NCBI RefSeq assembly: GCF_012932795.1
Contig: NZ_LANA01000002.1
Coordinates: 124,001-188,000, forward strand
DNA from: Candidatus Pelagibacter communis
Lineage (GTDB): Bacteria > Pseudomonadota > Alphaproteobacteria > Pelagibacterales > Pelagibacteraceae
Direction: 5' to 3'
DNA: 64,000 bases
The position numbers were made by a program, and so were the translations under genes. Below, piece by piece: positions 61,403 to 64,000 of this stretch. The stretch's first letter is position 1. Every line of letters begins with the position of its first letter. Under the pieces are notes generated by a model that did not search any database, had not been told where the DNA came from, and saw nothing but the letters and a program-made list of their open reading frames with translations.

Positions 61403-62173
61403 TTATAAGTATGGGGGCTTAGAATAACCTTTAACAGATTCTGTAAAGATTTCATAACCATTTTCAGTTATACCTAATGTATGCTCAAATTGTGCTGATA
61501 AGGATTTATCTTTTGTAACTGCTGTCCAACCATCTTTAAGCATTTTTATATCCCACTCTCCAGCATTTATCATAGGCTCAATAGTAAAAGTCATTCCCGG
61601 TCTAAGTTCCAATCCTGTATTTTTTCTTCCATAATGTAAAACATTTGGTGGTTCATGAAATGTTGTACTTATACCATGACCACAAAAATCTCTCACTACT
61701 GAAAAACCTTTTTTTTCTACGAAGGATTGTATTGTGTGACCAATATCTCCAAGTTTTAATCCTGGTTTTAAAGATTTAATAGCCAACATCATAGACTCGT
61801 ATGTAACCTCAATTAAATTATTAACTTTAACTGGAGTTTTACCAATACAAAACATTCTACTAGTATCACCATAATGATCATTTATAATTGCTGTTACATC
61901 AACATTGATGGCATCACCTTCATTTAAAACTCTATCTGAAGGTATTCCATGACAAACAACATGATTTAAGGATGTACATAAGGATTTCGTAAAACCACGA
62001 TAATAAAGTGGAGCTGAGTGTCCACCATTATCTCTTATAAACTCATAACCCAATTTATCTATAAAGTCTGTAGTAACACCAGCTTTGATGTTGTCAGTTA
62101 GCATGTCTAAAGTTTGTGCTGCAAGTTTACCTGCAATCCTCATTTTTTCGAATTTTTCTAAATAGTTATTCAT
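61403..62173 (-). CDS. map: Methionine aminopeptidase, type I
   Basis: This 256-residue metalloenzyme removes N-terminal methionine from new proteins. The five metal ligands are visible: Asp in NVDVTAIIN, Asp in HYGDTSRMF, His in GHGISTTFHEPP, Glu in FTIEPMIN and Glu in AQFEHTLGIT. The absence of an N-terminal zinc extension makes it the standard bacterial type. It lies between sfsA and purB on the minus strand. Confidence 0.97.
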   Translation of the reverse strand: MNNYLEKFEKMRIAGKLAAQTLDMLTDNIKAGVTTDFIDKLGYEFIRDNGGHSAPLYYRGFTKSLCTSLNHVVCHGIPSDRVLNEGDAINVDVTAIINDHYGDTSRMFCIGKTPVKVNNLIEVTYESMMLAIKSLKPGLKLGDIGHTIQSFVEKKGFSVVRDFCGHGISTTFHEPPNVLHYGRKNTGLELRPGMTFTIEPMINAGEWDIKMLKDGWTAVTKDKSLSAQFEHTLGITENGYEIFTESVKGYSKPPYL

Positions 62174-62191
62174 TAATTAATTTTTTATAAT

Positions 62192-62890
62192 CTATGTATT
62201 TATAATCTTAAGTTTTTTTTCTACTAGTATTTCTTTTGTGTTTATTTTGCATCTATAGGCTAAAAAATTAACACCTGCCTTATTAGCTAGTAGAAAATTA
62301 TTATAATATTCACTATCAATATCTCTGGCTATTTTAAAATTTTCCATATTTTGGACCTGAACTAGAAAAATCAGGTAAGCTTTATAACCTTTTTTTATGG
62401 CATCAATAAGGGTAAGTAAATGTTTTGAACCTCTTGTTGTTACTGCATCAGGAAATTCAGCAGTATTTTTATCTCTAAAGAGAGTAACATTCTTTACTTC
62501 AACAAAAATTTTTTGATTATTTTTTTCAATTAAAAAGTCAAATCTCGTTTCTTTATTAAAAAAAACTTCTGGTTTAATTTCTTCACTATCTTTCAATTCT
62601 TTTATTAAATTATTACTCAAAGCATGGTTAACAATTTTGTTAGCCATATGAGTATTTACACCAACTAGATTTTTTTTTGCTTTTATTATCTCTAGACCAT
62701 ATTTTAACTTTCTTTTAGGATCATTATTTTTTAGAAGATAAACTTCATTTCCTTCATCAAGAAGTCCTTTCATTGAACCTGTATTAGGACAATGAGCTGT
62801 GACAATTTCTTTGTTTAGCTCAACATCAATAAAAAAACGTTTATATCTTTTGATTAATTTGCCTTTTAATAAAGACTTGGTAAATTCCAT
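62192..62890 (-). CDS. sfsA: SfsA family nuclease-like protein
   Basis: This 232-residue protein of the SfsA family has an N-terminal OB-like domain and a PD-(D/E)XK nuclease-like core. The frame stays open upstream to 62941, but the family start MEFTKSLLKGKLIKRYKRF fits the ATG at 62890. The longer form would overlap the divergent cinA-like gene. Landmarks are HCPNTGSM, TRFDFLIE, FVEVKNVTLF and the SfsA motif TTRGSKHL. A role in maltose regulation was proposed in E. coli; DNA binding or nuclease action is the structural expectation. It is the first gene of the minus-strand purine run. Confidence 0.92.
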   Translation of the reverse strand: MEFTKSLLKGKLIKRYKRFFIDVELNKEIVTAHCPNTGSMKGLLDEGNEVYLLKNNDPKRKLKYGLEIIKAKKNLVGVNTHMANKIVNHALSNNLIKELKDSEEIKPEVFFNKETRFDFLIEKNNQKIFVEVKNVTLFRDKNTAEFPDAVTTRGSKHLLTLIDAIKKGYKAYLIFLVQVQNMENFKIARDIDSEYYNNFLLANKAGVNFLAYRCKINTKEILVEKKLKIINT

Positions 62891-62910
62891 ATTCAAATTA
62901 TACATATAAA

Positions 62911-63660
62911 ATGACAAAAAACATAAAAGTAAATGCTGCAATATTAATTATTGGAAATGAAATTCTCTCTGGAAGAACTCAAGATACTAACACAAGTACT
63001 TTAGCGACTTGGTTAAACTCTATTGGTGTAAAAGTTGATGAAGTAAGAATTATTCCAGATATAGAAAAAACTATAGTTGATACTTTAAACACTTTAAGAA
63101 AATCAAATAATTATGTTTTTACAACAGGCGGTATAGGACCAACTCACGATGATATTACCGCATCATCTGTTTCAAAAGTTTTTGGTTTAAAATATGAAAT
63201 TAATAAAGAAGCATTTAAAATTTTAGAAGCATACTATAAGCCTGGTGAGTTTAATGAAGGCAGACAAAAAATGGTGTGGATGCCAGAAAATGCTGAGCTT
63301 ATTTTAAACCCAACTAGTGGTGCTCCAGGATTTAGTGTTGAAAATGTGTTTTGTCTTCCAGGCGTACCTTCAATTTTGAAATCAATGTTAGGGGGTTTAA
63401 AGAACAAAATAGTAGGGGGAGAGCCAATATTGAGTCACACCATTAGTTTAAGAACAGTTGAAAGTGAAATTGCAAGTTCATTAACAAAGGTACAAAATCA
63501 AAATAAAGATGTAGAAATAGGAAGTTATCCATTTTTTCAAGCTGGAAAATTAGGAGTATCAATAGTTTTACGATCAGAAAACCAATCTAAAATTGATGTG
63601 TGTAATTCTCAAATTTTAGAATTTATTAAAGAAAAAAAAATAGAAGTAGTAAATCGTTAA
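62911..63660 (+). CDS. Molybdopterin-binding/CinA N-terminal domain protein
   Basis: This 249-residue protein has the MoCF-biosynthesis fold found at the N terminus of CinA. The start AAILIIGNEILSGRTQDTN and FTTGGIGPTHDDITA are diagnostic. The C-terminal amidohydrolase domain of full-length CinA is missing. In related proteins this domain binds nucleotides or hydrolyses ADP-ribose derivatives. It is divergent from sfsA and is followed without a gap by the next gene. Confidence 0.9.
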   Translation: MTKNIKVNAAILIIGNEILSGRTQDTNTSTLATWLNSIGVKVDEVRIIPDIEKTIVDTLNTLRKSNNYVFTTGGIGPTHDDITASSVSKVFGLKYEINKEAFKILEAYYKPGEFNEGRQKMVWMPENAELILNPTSGAPGFSVENVFCLPGVPSILKSMLGGLKNKIVGGEPILSHTISLRTVESEIASSLTKVQNQNKDVEIGSYPFFQAGKLGVSIVLRSENQSKIDVCNSQILEFIKEKKIEVVNR

Positions 63661-64000
63661 ATGCTTTATTTTGCTTATGGTAGTAATCTAAATCATTTTC
63701 AAATGAAAAGAAGATGTAAGGACAGTGTATATCTAAAAAAAATTAATCTAAAAGATTTTAAGCTTACTTTTAGAAGTAAATATAGGGCAGCAGACATAGA
63801 GCCCAAAAAAAATTCCATTGTTCTGGGTGGATTATTTGAAATATCAAAAAGTGATGAAAGAAAATTAGATGTATATGAGGATTATCCAATTTTATATAAG
63901 AAATATTATTTTCTATATTATGGAAAAAAAGTAATGACTTATACCATGGTAAAAAAAACATCATTTACTTTTCCTACAGATCGTTATTTGAATATAGTAA
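63661..64000 (+). CDS. Gamma-glutamylcyclotransferase-like protein (partial)
   Basis: The reading frame begins with ATG directly after the preceding stop codon and stays open to the window edge (113 codons visible). The start YFAYGSNLNHFQMKRRC is the family hallmark of gamma-glutamylcyclotransferase / AIG2-like proteins, and the later LGGLFEISKSDERKLDVYEDYP matches the following beta-strand and helix. The catalytic glutamate is expected near the DVYEDYP stretch. The C-terminal end lies outside the window. Confidence 0.85.
   Translation, partial: MLYFAYGSNLNHFQMKRRCKDSVYLKKINLKDFKLTFRSKYRAADIEPKKNSIVLGGLFEISKSDERKLDVYEDYPILYKKYYFLYYGKKVMTYTMVKKTSFTFPTDRYLNIV

Noticed and set aside
62891..62941. 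Longer SfsA beginning at 62941
   Set aside because: The extra 17 residues are hydrophobic and cysteine-rich, do not fit the family start and would overlap the divergent cinA-like gene.
1..64000. CRISPR array, insertion sequence, prophage or integrase
   Set aside because: No regularly spaced repeats, transposase, integrase or structural phage genes were found on either strand.

Overview
The window reads as a stretch of a streamlined, very A+T-rich marine alphaproteobacterial chromosome of the SAR11 / Candidatus Pelagibacter type. The reasons are the strong A/T bias, AGA as the usual arginine codon, tiny or overlapping gene junctions, transporter operons for osmolytes and sulfonates (glycine betaine/proline, taurine, TRAP), one-carbon flavoprotein and GcvT-type enzymes, and an unexpanded housekeeping set. 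The assignment comes from gene content and style, not from a database search. I see no rRNA, tRNA, CRISPR array, insertion sequence or recognisable prophage.

Region 1 (1-7.5 kb): the 3' end of an aldehyde dehydrogenase, a TRAP transporter cassette (dctP-dctM-dctQ), then a ProX/ProV/ProW-type glycine betaine ABC transporter and a LysE-type exporter. The TRAP cassette is bounded by two diverged copies of one promoter-bearing intergenic segment. The downstream copy still carries the last 20 bases of the aldehyde dehydrogenase gene. The cassette also differs in base and codon use, most clearly in dctM, so it looks like a late insertion between the dehydrogenase and the betaine transporter.

Region 2 (7.5-21.4 kb): a probable organosulfonate/osmolyte district. 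It holds a HisD-family dehydrogenase away from any his genes, a phosphate acyltransferase, an epoxide hydrolase, an Ldh2-type dehydrogenase, tauABC (with an unusually long TauC), an omega-amino acid:pyruvate aminotransferase, alanine dehydrogenase and an 814-residue dimethylglycine/sarcosine dehydrogenase-like flavoprotein. Together these could import taurine, transaminate it, recycle pyruvate and feed acyl phosphate into CoA metabolism. No xsc is present in the window.

Region 3 (21.4-34.7 kb): a frameshifted SemiSWEET relic, mixed metabolic genes, rpoZ, a CoA-transferase, a second TRAP transporter (dctPQM), dusA, a TauE/SafE-type exporter and malonyl-CoA decarboxylase. A small unrecognised cassette follows, with a papain-like cysteine-peptidase candidate and a 55-residue zinc-ribbon protein, next to an isolated G+C-rich hairpin.

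Region 4 (34.7-46.5 kb): an unknown polytopic membrane protein, a DmdA-like GcvT-family protein, a phosphohexomutase, aerobic class I ribonucleotide reductase (nrdAB), a tiny lipoprotein, and the methylcitrate genes prpDBC with gph.

Region 5 (46.6-64 kb): housekeeping. A rightward run holds a GlmU reduced to its acetyltransferase domain, then glmS, DAHP synthase, nadE, cysS, cimA, trmJ and rpsD. A long leftward run follows (sfsA-map-purB-purC-purS-purQ-purL-bolA-grxD), then cinA-like and a partial gamma-glutamylcyclotransferase gene.

A theme across the window is that all four solute-binding-protein genes (two dctP, opuAC, tauA) are each followed by an RNA hairpin before their membrane or ATPase partners. 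This fits overproduction of the binding proteins.
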